From an uncultured Dorea sp. (GTDB lineage: Bacteria > Bacillota > Clostridia > Lachnospirales > Lachnospiraceae), in assembly GCA_910585725.1 (NCBI GenBank), contig CAJUFA010000028.1, positions 1 through 42,957 of the forward strand: a stretch of 42,957 bases of DNA. The letters run 5' to 3'. The notes beneath the pieces are model-generated. The model saw nothing but the letters and a program-made list of their open reading frames with translations, had not been told where the DNA came from and made no database searches. Position 1 is the stretch's first letter, and each line of letters starts with the position of its first letter. The position numbers and the translations under genes were made by a program. Of the stretch, positions 24,515 to 32,827 are shown piece after piece.

Positions 24515-25414
24515 CTATTCTCCATGATAGAATTTCTCTTCGCCGTCACCCAGCATCGCCGTACCGATTCCTTTATTCGTAAAGATCTCAAGAAGCAGGC
24601 AATGCGGGATTCTTCCGTCCAGAATATGCACCCTTGACACCCCGTTCTCGATCGCGTCTATACAATTCTGAAGCTTCGGCAGCATTCCTCCTCCGATATA
24701 TCCCTTCTCCATCAGAGCCTTTCCTTCAGATACTCTAAGTTCCGATATCAACGTGTCCGGATCCTTCGGATCCTTGTAAACTCCCTCGATATCCGTCAGA
24801 AATGCCAGTTTCTCCGCATGAACCGCTCTCGCGATCGCGCACGCAGCGTCATCCGCATTGATATTATATGTTTGAAATCCGTCATCCATTCCTACCGGAC
24901 ATACGATCGGAAGAAAATCTTTCTCCAACAAATCAAACAATATATCTGCATTGACCTCCTTCACTTCACCTACGAATCCTATATCCTCTCCGTCCGCGTA
25001 TTTTTTATCAACCTTAAGCAAAGCGCCGTCTTTTCCGCTGATTCCGATCGCGCGCACTCCCAGACTCTCCACCAGTTGTACCAGGCTTTTATTCACCTTC
25101 CCAAGCACCATCTCTACAAGTTCCATAGTCGCTTCATCCGTCACTCGAAGTCCATTCACGAACTCCGGTTCCATACCGGCTTTTCCAACCCATTTACTGA
25201 TCTCCTTACCGCCCCCGTGGACGATGATCGGCTTAAATCCTACCAGCTTCAGAAGCGTCACGTCCTGGATGACCTGTTCTTTTAACTGTTCGTCCACCAT
25301 CGCGCTTCCGCCATATTTCACAACAATAATTTTTCGGTTAAATCTCTGGATATAAGGAAGCGCTTCGATCAAAACCTCCGCCTTATCCAGATATTTCTGC
25401 ATCGATTGATTCAT
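24515..25414 (-). CDS. argB: Acetylglutamate kinase
   Basis: Phosphorylates N-acetylglutamate, the second committed step of arginine synthesis. Amino-acid-kinase fold: IIVVKYGGSAMVD near residue 30, IIVHGGGKEISKW near 62, the VNGLRVTDE segment, and INADDAACAIARAV for nucleotide and substrate binding. The 299 residues have an N-terminal helix before the core, the trait linked to arginine feedback inhibition in hexameric homologues. Fourth in the operon, 68 nt after argJ. Confidence 0.96.
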   Translation of the reverse strand: MNQSMQKYLDKAEVLIEALPYIQRFNRKIIVVKYGGSAMVDEQLKEQVIQDVTLLKLVGFKPIIVHGGGKEISKWVGKAGMEPEFVNGLRVTDEATMELVEMVLGKVNKSLVQLVESLGVRAIGISGKDGALLKVDKKYADGEDIGFVGEVKEVNADILFDLLEKDFLPIVCPVGMDDGFQTYNINADDAACAIARAVHAEKLAFLTDIEGVYKDPKDPDTLISELRVSEGKALMEKGYIGGGMLPKLQNCIDAIENGVSRVHILDGRIPHCLLLEIFTNKGIGTAMLGDGEEKFYHGE

Positions 25415-25482
25415 ATCCTTCCGACTCCTTTTATCTTCTCATTTCCAGTTGCACGCACATTTTAGCAGTCCAAAGATCAGGC

Positions 25483-26706
25483 TCAACTTCTGTAATCCGC
25501 ATTGATATCAATATATCCGTGGGTCAGGTCGCAGCCCCATGCCGTCGCCGTCTTATCTCCCATCTTCACATCAGCGATCGCCGTAATCTCCGGCTCGGAG
25601 AGAATCCTTGTCGCTTCTTCTTCACTATAGTCAACTGCCGTTCCGGCTTCAATAATCTGAATCCTTCCGGCTTTACTCTCGAAGAAGAGATCTACCTTCT
25701 CTGGATCAAACTGAGCGCCGGAATATCCCATCGCGCACAGAATCCTTCCCCAGTTCGCGTCATGGCCGGCAATCGCCGTCTTAGTCAGATTCGAACATAC
25801 GATAGATTTGGCAAGCGTCCTCGCCTGTTCGATACTTTCGCAGCCTACCGTCTTCACTTCAAAAAGTGCAGTCGCTCCTTCACCGTCGCCCGCAATCTTC
25901 TTCGCCAGATATTCATTCACCGCATGAAGCGCCTCCTTAAACCGATGATATTCCTCACTTCCATATACGATCTCAGGATTTTCCGCAAGGCCGTTCGCAA
26001 GCAGAACTACCGTGTCATTCGTGGACGTATCCCCGTCCACCGAGATCATATTATAAGTATCCCTCACATCCTCGCTCAGGGCGCTCTGAAGTACTTCCTT
26101 TGGGATCACCGCGTCTGTCGTGATAAAGGCAAGCATAGTGCACATATTCGGATGGATCATTCCGGATCCTTTCGCCATACCGCCGATCGTCACCGTCTTC
26201 CCTCCCACGTCAATGGTTACCGCTAATTCTTTCTCACAGGTATCCGTAGTCATAATCGCTTTGGCAGCCGCGGTCCCATTCTCGGCCGTGTCATTCTTTT
26301 CCTTCGCAAGTACGCGGATTCCTGCCGTCAGCCGGTCTATCGGAATCTGCTTCCCTATTACTCCCGTAGAACCAATCAGAACCCCGTCCTCTGAGATTCC
26401 CAGCGCCTCTGCCGCTGCCCGGGCCGTATCCTTACAATATCCGAATCCTTCCGCCCCCGTACAGGCATTGGCAATTCCTGAATTAACGATGACCGCCTGC
26501 ACAGGCGCGCCGCTCTTTACTATATGCTGGTCCCATTTTACCGGAGCCGCTTTCACCACATTGGTAGTAAATGTCCCTGCCGCCGCACATGGTCTCCGAC
26601 TGTATATCATCGCCATATCCGTCCTGTCTTTGTATTTGATCCCCGCTGCCGCCGAAGCCGCCTCGAATCCTTTTGCCGCGGTCACGCCGCCTTTGATTAT
26701 TTCCAT
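25483..26706 (-). CDS. argJ: Glutamate N-acetyltransferase / ornithine acetyltransferase
   Basis: Transfers the acetyl group from N-acetylornithine to glutamate, recycling acetyl in the cyclic pathway; bifunctional members also use acetyl-CoA. The self-cleavage site is visible: MAKGSGMIHPNMCTMLAFI with nucleophile Thr190 (most family members have Ala-Thr; here Cys-Thr). The chain would split into alpha (1-189) and beta (190-407). GSTGVIG near 112 supplies the oxyanion hole. Whether it can make acetylglutamate from acetyl-CoA is unclear, but no separate argA was seen apart from the small GNAT gene just upstream. Confidence 0.95.
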   Translation of the reverse strand: MEIIKGGVTAAKGFEAASAAAGIKYKDRTDMAMIYSRRPCAAAGTFTTNVVKAAPVKWDQHIVKSGAPVQAVIVNSGIANACTGAEGFGYCKDTARAAAEALGISEDGVLIGSTGVIGKQIPIDRLTAGIRVLAKEKNDTAENGTAAAKAIMTTDTCEKELAVTIDVGGKTVTIGGMAKGSGMIHPNMCTMLAFITTDAVIPKEVLQSALSEDVRDTYNMISVDGDTSTNDTVVLLANGLAENPEIVYGSEEYHRFKEALHAVNEYLAKKIAGDGEGATALFEVKTVGCESIEQARTLAKSIVCSNLTKTAIAGHDANWGRILCAMGYSGAQFDPEKVDLFFESKAGRIQIIEAGTAVDYSEEEATRILSEPEITAIADVKMGDKTATAWGCDLTHGYIDINADYRS

Positions 26707-26724
26707 CTTCTCTTCCTCCTCTTT

Positions 26725-27171
26725 TTATTGTTCGTTAAAAGCCGTGATATTTTTCTCATTCAACACAAAATCATAATAATTCAAGTCAAGCCTTTTCGTC
26801 CAGCCTATGGTATTCCAGAATGCATTCCCGATATCATTCTTCGTAAATGCAATCAGACACACTTTATTAATCTGCTCCTTTTTCAGCTCTTCCATTGCCT
26901 TTACTACCATGGATTTTCCGATCCCCCGTCTCCGGTATTCTTCATCCACACACACATGATAGAGACACCCCCGCCTTCCGTCATGTCCGCAGAGGATACT
27001 TCCTACCACTCTGCCGTCTTCTATCGCCACGACACTGGTTGCAGGATTCCTCCTTAAGAATCTTTCGATCCCTTCCCGGGAATCATCCACGCTCCTTAAG
27101 CCGAACCCCCGGATCTTTGTCCAAAGCGCGTATACACCGTCATAATCTTCCATCGTCATCGTTCGAATCAT
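26725..27171 (-). CDS. GNAT-family N-acetyltransferase in the arg operon
   Basis: A 148-residue acetyl-CoA-dependent transferase. The binding motif is EYRRRGIGKSMV (about 88-100), preceded by the beta strand LYHVCVDE; AFTKNDIGNAFWNTIGW is the usual C-terminal segment. The substrate is unknown. It sits between argC and argJ, 61 and 18 nt apart, so it is part of the arginine operon. An accessory N-acetylglutamate synthase or a modifier of pathway intermediates are both possible (inference). Confidence 0.85.
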   Translation of the reverse strand: MIRTMTMEDYDGVYALWTKIRGFGLRSVDDSREGIERFLRRNPATSVVAIEDGRVVGSILCGHDGRRGCLYHVCVDEEYRRRGIGKSMVVKAMEELKKEQINKVCLIAFTKNDIGNAFWNTIGWTKRLDLNYYDFVLNEKNITAFNEQ

Positions 27172-27231
27172 AATCTACCTCTGCAAATTAATCTTATACT
27201 GTAAGAACCATTTGAATATAGCTTACATAAC

Positions 27232-28272
27232 TTACGGGAACATCGGAACCATCTTAAGCCCCTCATTCTCCGCAAATCCAAACATTAAATTCATATTCTG
27301 TACGGCCTGACCGGCGGCGCCTTTCACCAGATTGTCTATGGCGCCCATCATGATGATCCGATTTGTCCTTGGATCAATCTGGAAATTAATATCCACATAA
27401 TTGCTGCCTTCCACCCATTTTGTCTCTGGACAGACACCCTGTTCCAATATACGCACAAACATTTCATCCTGATAGTATTTGTCATAAACCGCTTTTACTT
27501 CTTCATATGTAACTTCTCTGTTCAAAGACGCATATTCCGTTACCAGAATCCCTCTGTTCATCGGCACCAGATGCGGAGTAAAATTAACTACGACCTTCTC
27601 CTTTGCCGCATATCCTAACTGTTCTTCGATCTCCGGCGTATGCCTGTGAGACGCTACCCCGTATGCTTTGATATTCTCATTGACCTCGCAGTAGAGATTC
27701 GGAAGCTTCGCTCCCCTGCCCGCTCCGGAAGTTCCCGACTTGGCGTCTATAATCAGGGTCTTCATATCGATCAGCCCCTCTTTCGCCAACGGATACGCCG
27801 TCAGAATCGAACATGTAGTATAGCATCCCGGATTCGCCACCAGTCTGGCCCTCTTAATATCTTCCCTGTTCACCTCGCACAGTCCATATATCGCTTCCTT
27901 GATAAATTCCGGACTCTTGTGCTCTATCTTATACCAATGTTCATAGACGGCTGTGTCTTTAATCCGATAATCCGCGCTCAGATCTATAATCTTTGTCTTC
28001 TTAAGTATCTCTTCCGTCAATACAGACGCGCAGAATCCCTGGGGCGTAGCCGTAAAGATCACATCCGCCTGATCTGCCAGCTCTTCCATATTATCATCCA
28101 TGCACTTCGCGTCCACGATTCGGAACATATTCCGGTATACGTCCGCATATTTCTTCTCAATATAACTTCTGGAGCCATACCACACGATCTCCGCCTCTTT
28201 ATGCCCCATTAAAATTCTCACTAATTCTCCCCCGGCATAACCGGTGGCTCCGATAATCCCTACTCTTATCAT
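27232..28272 (-). CDS. argC: N-acetyl-gamma-glutamyl-phosphate reductase
   Basis: NADPH-dependent reduction of acetylglutamyl phosphate to the semialdehyde. The Rossmann motif GIIGATGYAGGELVRIL opens the protein, the catalytic cysteine is Cys150 in LVANPGCYTT, and SHRHTPEIEEQL carries the conserved His. I chose the ATG at 28272 because the protein then begins MIRVGIIGATG with AGAAAGGA upstream; the longer frame adds 29 residues with no similarity. That gives 346 residues, normal for the family. First gene of the arg operon, behind an ARG-box promoter. Confidence 0.95.
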   Translation of the reverse strand: MIRVGIIGATGYAGGELVRILMGHKEAEIVWYGSRSYIEKKYADVYRNMFRIVDAKCMDDNMEELADQADVIFTATPQGFCASVLTEEILKKTKIIDLSADYRIKDTAVYEHWYKIEHKSPEFIKEAIYGLCEVNREDIKRARLVANPGCYTTCSILTAYPLAKEGLIDMKTLIIDAKSGTSGAGRGAKLPNLYCEVNENIKAYGVASHRHTPEIEEQLGYAAKEKVVVNFTPHLVPMNRGILVTEYASLNREVTYEEVKAVYDKYYQDEMFVRILEQGVCPETKWVEGSNYVDINFQIDPRTNRIIMMGAIDNLVKGAAGQAVQNMNLMFGFAENEGLKMVPMFP

Positions 28273-28347
28273 CCGCAAAACATCCTTTCTGGCTCCGATT
28301 CTACAATTCAATTTTTCCTGCTTATCTCTCAATCTATAGCAACACTC

Positions 28348-28376
28348 AATATAAACCAAATTTCATGTATTGTCCA
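28348..28376 (-). promoter_or_regulatory. Second candidate argC promoter (proximal)
   Basis: On the minus strand TGGACA (28371-28376) and TATATT (28348-28353) are 17 bp apart, about 75 nt before the argC start. It would be independent of the ARG boxes further upstream. Confidence 0.4.
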
Positions 28377-28396
28377 GTATATCATTTAATAAAAGC

Positions 28397-28448
28397 AAAA
28401 ATACTTGCATAATTATACATCTTATATGTATATTATGCAAGTATTTTT
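28397..28448. promoter_or_regulatory. Twin ARG boxes and argC promoter in a long inverted repeat
   Basis: AAAAATACTTGCATAATTAT at 28397-28416 (arm to 28420) and the complementary arm at 28426-28448 differ by one bulged base around a CTTAT centre. Each arm contains a TGCATAATTATACA-like near-palindrome of the ArgR-box type. On the minus strand TTGCAT (28435-28440) and TATAAT (28412-28417) are exactly 17 bp apart, giving a good promoter inside the boxes. The repeat ends in T runs and lies 74 nt after the amidohydrolase stop, so it may also terminate that operon. Confidence 0.65.
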
Positions 28449-28521
28449 GTTTTCTTTTTACTGTTTCCCTATTTTACAGTTACTTTTCACACCTATACCG
28501 GCATACTGCAGATTCCGTGTA

Positions 28522-29232
28522 TTATTTCAGCAGCTCCATAATCGTACCGCCCATGATCTTATCGAACTCCTCGTCGCTTTTTGCATAACGCCGGATCTTA
28601 TTAAATTCCCATTCATAATCACAGAACGGTCCGTCCGTTCCCCATATTACTTTATCTCCTCCCAGCTTCTGTATCACCTTATCCGTTTCAAAGCCGGGAA
28701 CTCTAGATGTCTCCAGGTACAGATTATCATTCTCCAAGGCTAATTCTATCGCCAGCTCCCATTCCCAGAAGCACCCGCAATGCGCCATGATAAGCGGCAC
28801 CTTCGGAAACCTGCGCGCCATACGGTCAAACTCCAGAGGACAGTTATATAAGTCCGATCCGCCATGTACGATCACAACCGCGTCATATGCCTGCACCACT
28901 TCAAACACCGGATTCACAAGCTTCTTATCGCTTAGACGGAAACCACAGATCGTCGGATGCAGCTTTACCCCTTTATATCCTCTTTTCAGACAATTCTCCA
29001 GATCATCGATCGCGGCCTGCCCATCCCATGGATTCACCGCGCAGAACGGAATCAGACGATCCGGATTTTCCTCCACATATTTCATTATCTCCCCATTATC
29101 CCAATTTCCCTCCGTAAATGGGAAAATAATTGTTTTATCCACCTTCACGGTGTCCATGCGGTCTACTACATCCTGACCACTCCAAACCGCCGCTCCGCTT
29201 CCTACATGTGAATGTGCGTCTACTTTCCACAT
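28522..29232 (-). CDS. Amidohydrolase-family (TIM-barrel) hydrolase
   Basis: A 236-residue metal-dependent hydrolase of the amidohydrolase_2 type. Motifs: DAHSHVGSG at the N-terminus (the HxH metal pair), GVKLHPTICGF near residue 95, VIVHGG near 120, MAHCGCFWEWELA near 150, and IWGTDGPFCDY with the conserved Asp near 197. It lacks the long C-terminal part of larger amidases. Relatives hydrolyse lactones or decarboxylate small acids. As the last gene of the ABC importer operon, 13 nt after a permease gene, it probably acts on the imported compound or a product (inference). Confidence 0.82.
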   Translation of the reverse strand: MWKVDAHSHVGSGAAVWSGQDVVDRMDTVKVDKTIIFPFTEGNWDNGEIMKYVEENPDRLIPFCAVNPWDGQAAIDDLENCLKRGYKGVKLHPTICGFRLSDKKLVNPVFEVVQAYDAVVIVHGGSDLYNCPLEFDRMARRFPKVPLIMAHCGCFWEWELAIELALENDNLYLETSRVPGFETDKVIQKLGGDKVIWGTDGPFCDYEWEFNKIRRYAKSDEEFDKIMGGTIMELLK

Positions 29233-29245
29233 ACTCCGTTACCTC

Positions 29246-30214
29246 CTATGCATTTACTCTGCTTTTTAAAACTCCAAGCATAACCGCCAATATGATAAAT
29301 ACTCCGTTAAAGATATTTTTATATGCGATTCCCATACCCATCAATGTGATAAAATTACTGAGGAATCCCACAAACAACGCCCCGATCACACTCCCGATAA
29401 TGTTAAATTTATTTCTTGACGATACCAATGTCCCTATGTATACTGCCACAAAACAGTCCGTCAGATACGTCTCTACTCCCCTGGGCACGGCGTTTCCGGA
29501 CCTTGAAACCAACATCACGCCCGCCAGCGCCGCAAGAAGCGAACTGATTACAAATGTTGCCGCAAAGACTCGGCGCACATTAATTCCCGCCAAAAGTGAA
29601 GATCTTACATTATTACAGATCGCATCCATATATCTGCCAAATACGGACCGCTCTTTTACAAAATACATGACGGCAATCACGATAATCGTAAGTAATATCA
29701 GCACAGATACCGGACCGATATTTTCCTGTCCGATAAAAAAGAAATACTTCACCCTGGCGGCCGGAAGCGTGAACAATATCTGCGGCTGCGCGCCGTTCGT
29801 CAGCGTCAGCTCCACACTTCTTACGACAAACATCATCCCCAGCGTACCGATAATCGCCGGAACTCCCAGATAAGAGATCAATACCGCATTCACAATCCCT
29901 ATCAACAGACCGAATAGCAGCGCGCCTATGATCGCTACAGCAAAATTCTTCCCGGAAAGAATCAACATTGCCGCAATCACGCCCGCCGCGTCCGCCACCT
30001 GCGCAATGGACAGATCAATCCCCCTTACCGCCATAACCATAGTCATACCAAACGTCATTACAATCAGTAAAGAACTGGAATTCAACACCCCAAGAATATT
30101 ATCAATCCGCATAAATCTAGGCTCAATAATCTGAAATATCAGCAGCACGCAGCATATCCCTATGATCGCCCCATGTCTCGCTATAAAATTCAGGGCCTTT
30201 TTCTCTCCTGTCAT
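29246..30214 (-). CDS. RbsC-type ABC transporter permease (second)
   Basis: Inner-membrane subunit of 322 residues with about eight to ten helices, in the BPD_transp_2 family used by ribose, xylose, galactose and autoinducer-2 importers. Family blocks: GMTMVMAVRGIDLSIAQVAD near 55, LGVPAIIGTLGMMFVVR near 120, and the C-terminal NFITLMGMGIAYKNIFNGVFII. It follows the first permease gene by 12 nt; the two probably form a heterodimer. Confidence 0.88.
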   Translation of the reverse strand: MTGEKKALNFIARHGAIIGICCVLLIFQIIEPRFMRIDNILGVLNSSSLLIVMTFGMTMVMAVRGIDLSIAQVADAAGVIAAMLILSGKNFAVAIIGALLFGLLIGIVNAVLISYLGVPAIIGTLGMMFVVRSVELTLTNGAQPQILFTLPAARVKYFFFIGQENIGPVSVLILLTIIVIAVMYFVKERSVFGRYMDAICNNVRSSLLAGINVRRVFAATFVISSLLAALAGVMLVSRSGNAVPRGVETYLTDCFVAVYIGTLVSSRNKFNIIGSVIGALFVGFLSNFITLMGMGIAYKNIFNGVFIILAVMLGVLKSRVNA

Positions 30215-30226
30215 CGCCTGTCCCTC

Positions 30227-31207
30227 CTAGAAAATTGTTACCTGACCGATCTCCCGTTTCTTAATAACGGTCAACAATATAGATAAAATCAAGATAACGC
30301 CGAGTACCCCCGATATCTGCTGATTGGAAATACCATTAATAATCAATCCATTCGATAAGGCCGCGATAAACATACCGGATATCACAGTCCCTATCACACT
30401 AAGCTCTCCCGTCTTCGAAAACGTACTGCCAAGATAAGCCGCTGAAAGCGCCTGTATCAGAAAATCCATACCGCTCGTAATCGCGGACGCCCCGTAATTA
30501 TATGAACACTGAAGCACACCCGTAAATCCAAGAATCACTCCCGATATCACATAGGACAGAAGAAGGTATCGCCTGGTATTCAATCCCCTCAGTCTGGCCG
30601 CCGCCGGATTCTCTCCTGTAGCATACATTCGAAGTCCCGTCTTTGTATGTTTAAAAAAGTAATTCATTAAAATACATACCGCTATAACGATCAGGAATAT
30701 CACCGGTATGATCGCAATCCGTCCCTGCCCCAGCATCGCGAATCCAGGAATCGAATTAATCGTCAGCGCCTTTCCTCCGTTATACCAGGACGTAATTCCC
30801 TGCATGATAAACATCGTTCCCAGGGTTGCGACAAAGGTCGGTATCTTAATAACGATAACCAGGAACGCGTTCACGGCCCCCACGCCGATTCCTACCGCAA
30901 TCCCGGAAGTCAGCGCCGCCGCCGTACCGGTTCCCGCAATCAGCAGACCTGCCGTCAGATTACAGGTAAGCTGCACCAACGCGCCCGCGCCCATATCAAA
31001 TCCGCCGCCGATCAATACCGCCGTCAGCCCAAGCGCGATCATAGTAAGTACGCTTCCTTGTTTCAATATCGTCATAATATTCGCGATATCAAAAAAAAGA
31101 GGAGCACGCAAACCTAACAAACACAATATGACAATCATTCCCACTCCGGTACCCTTGCCCAGCAGCAGCGTTCCGACCTTTGCCGGACGAAGTCTCTTCT
31201 TATCCAA
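30227..31207 (-). CDS. RbsC-type ABC transporter permease (first)
   Basis: Permease of the same family as its neighbour. GLTAVLIGGGFDMGAGALVQL, IPTFVATLGTMFIMQGI and AYLGSTFSKTGELSVIGTV are the diagnostic stretches. The upstream frame overlaps the ATPase gene by 77 nt. A TTG at 31207 is a better start: AAGGAGG lies 9 nt before it, and it overlaps the ATPase stop by only a few bases, which suggests coupling. That gives 326 residues with a short basic N-terminus (LDKKRLRPAK) before the first helix. Confidence 0.85.
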   Translation of the reverse strand: MDKKRLRPAKVGTLLLGKGTGVGMIVILCLLGLRAPLFFDIANIMTILKQGSVLTMIALGLTAVLIGGGFDMGAGALVQLTCNLTAGLLIAGTGTAAALTSGIAVGIGVGAVNAFLVIVIKIPTFVATLGTMFIMQGITSWYNGGKALTINSIPGFAMLGQGRIAIIPVIFLIVIAVCILMNYFFKHTKTGLRMYATGENPAAARLRGLNTRRYLLLSYVISGVILGFTGVLQCSYNYGASAITSGMDFLIQALSAAYLGSTFSKTGELSVIGTVISGMFIAALSNGLIINGISNQQISGVLGVILILSILLTVIKKREIGQVTIF

Positions 31208-32732
31208 CGCCCTCCGCCTCCTTTCCGCTGTTATCTTCTTCTCCTCCGGCCGCCCAGTATAATATATCCTGCTCATTCACCTGCGCGGCGTCAAATTCTT
31301 TCACGATCCTTCCCTTCGCCATAACGGCGATACGATCGCAGATTCCCATCAATTCCTCATTTTCCGAAGAGATAAATATAATACCGCAGCCTTGCTTTGC
31401 CAATGATACCATCTGCTTATAGATCTCTGTCTTTGCCCCGATATCCACACCCGTCGTCGGCTGATCAAACACAAATATCTTAAAATCACCCACCATCCAA
31501 CGTCCGATTACAACCTTCTGCTGGTTGCCTCCGGACAATTCTCCTACCAGCTGCTTCTTACCGGTACACACAATATTCAATGCTTTTCGGATATCTTCAA
31601 AAAATGTACTTTCCCGTCTCCTGTCTATCAACCCCCGCTTTGCCCAAAGTCGCGTAGAAGAAAGCGAAAGATTTTCACCGATATCCATCTGAGCCACGAT
31701 TCCTTCATTTCTTCTATCTTCAGGAATAAACGCTATTCCTGCCTTACACGCCTGAAGCGGTGATTTTGCCGCAAACGGCTGCCCTTCTATCTTCATGGAA
31801 CCGCTCTTTATCTTCTCCACTCCATACATAGCCAGCATTGTTTCCGTACGTCCCGCGCCGACAAGCCCGGCCAGTCCTAATATCTCTCCTCTATGTAACC
31901 GGAAGCTCACCCCTCTTACCAGCTCTCCCGAATATAAATCATCTACTTCCAGAACCACGTCTCCTTTTACGACTTCCTCTTTCGGGTAGAATTCTTTCAG
32001 TTCTTTTCCTATCATCAGACTGACCACCTCCTTATGATCTGTCCGGCCGGTAGGAAACGTCCCCTGCACCCTGCTGTCCCGAAGAACCGTAATGCTGTCC
32101 GTAATTCTAAATATCTCATCCAGATGATGTGAAATATAGATGATCGTAACTCCCTCTTCCTTAAGCTTCCCGATTACCTCAAAGAGCTTTTCAATCTCCC
32201 GGTTACTTAAGGAGGCCGTAGGTTCGTCCAGAATCAACAACTTGGGATTCTGAAGCAGCGCCGTAACGATCGCCGCCTGCTCCCTCTGTCCCACACTAAG
32301 AGAAGATATCTGCCTGTCTGCCGTAAAGTCAGAATCTATCAGCTTCAGCTTCTCCTGTACCAATGAACGCATCTTCTTAAAATCCATCTTACCGCACTTA
32401 CCCGTCAGCTCAGAACCCAAGAATGCGTTTCTCGTCACATCGAAGTAAGGAACCAGCTGCTGGTCCTGATGAATAATCGAAATTCCCGCCTTCTCAGAAT
32501 CCTTGGGAGAATTCATCTTAACCGGCTGTCCGTCAACCAGAATCTGACCGGAATCCATGGAATACACCCCTGTGATTATCTTTACTAATGTGGATTTGCC
32601 TGCGCCGTTCTGCCCTAACAGGGCATGTACCTCTCCTCTTTTTATTTTTAAGTTAATATCCTGAAGCACTTTATTCTTGTCAAAACTTTTATATATTTCC
32701 CTGCATTCTAGTAATATCTGGCTGTCCGCCAT
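31200..32732 (-). CDS. RbsA-type sugar ABC transporter ATPase (double ABC)
   Basis: ATP-binding subunit of 510 residues with two ABC domains in tandem. The first (about 5-240) has Walker A LLGQNGAGKST (38-48), signature LSVGQREQ and Walker B LLILDEPTASL. The second (about 255-495) has the degenerate Walker A GLVGAGRTE typical of RbsA/MglA, signature LSGGNQQKVVIGRW and Walker B IFVFDQPTTGVDIG (Asp-Gln instead of Asp-Glu at the end). It powers the two adjacent permeases. A hairpin separates it from the binding-protein gene. Confidence 0.93.
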   Translation of the reverse strand: MADSQILLECREIYKSFDKNKVLQDINLKIKRGEVHALLGQNGAGKSTLVKIITGVYSMDSGQILVDGQPVKMNSPKDSEKAGISIIHQDQQLVPYFDVTRNAFLGSELTGKCGKMDFKKMRSLVQEKLKLIDSDFTADRQISSLSVGQREQAAIVTALLQNPKLLILDEPTASLSNREIEKLFEVIGKLKEEGVTIIYISHHLDEIFRITDSITVLRDSRVQGTFPTGRTDHKEVVSLMIGKELKEFYPKEEVVKGDVVLEVDDLYSGELVRGVSFRLHRGEILGLAGLVGAGRTETMLAMYGVEKIKSGSMKIEGQPFAAKSPLQACKAGIAFIPEDRRNEGIVAQMDIGENLSLSSTRLWAKRGLIDRRRESTFFEDIRKALNIVCTGKKQLVGELSGGNQQKVVIGRWMVGDFKIFVFDQPTTGVDIGAKTEIYKQMVSLAKQGCGIIFISSENEELMGICDRIAVMAKGRIVKEFDAAQVNEQDILYWAAGGEEDNSGKEAEGVG

Positions 32733-32755
32733 TATCTCACCATCTTTCCCACATA

Positions 32756-32794
32756 TTGAGGTTACCGGAAAATATCCGTCTCCGGCAGCCTCAA
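32756..32794 (-). other. Intra-operon hairpin between binding-protein and ATPase genes
   Basis: TTGAGG (32756-32761) pairs with CCTCAA (32789-32794), and CCGGA (32765-32769) with TCCGG (32781-32785), separated by a 3-nt internal loop. No T run follows. Such stems often stabilise the binding-protein mRNA or reduce read-through, so that the binding protein outnumbers the membrane parts. Confidence 0.55.
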
Positions 32795-32827
32795 GCGTTA
32801 CTTCACGTTTCCTCTGTTACGGCATGT

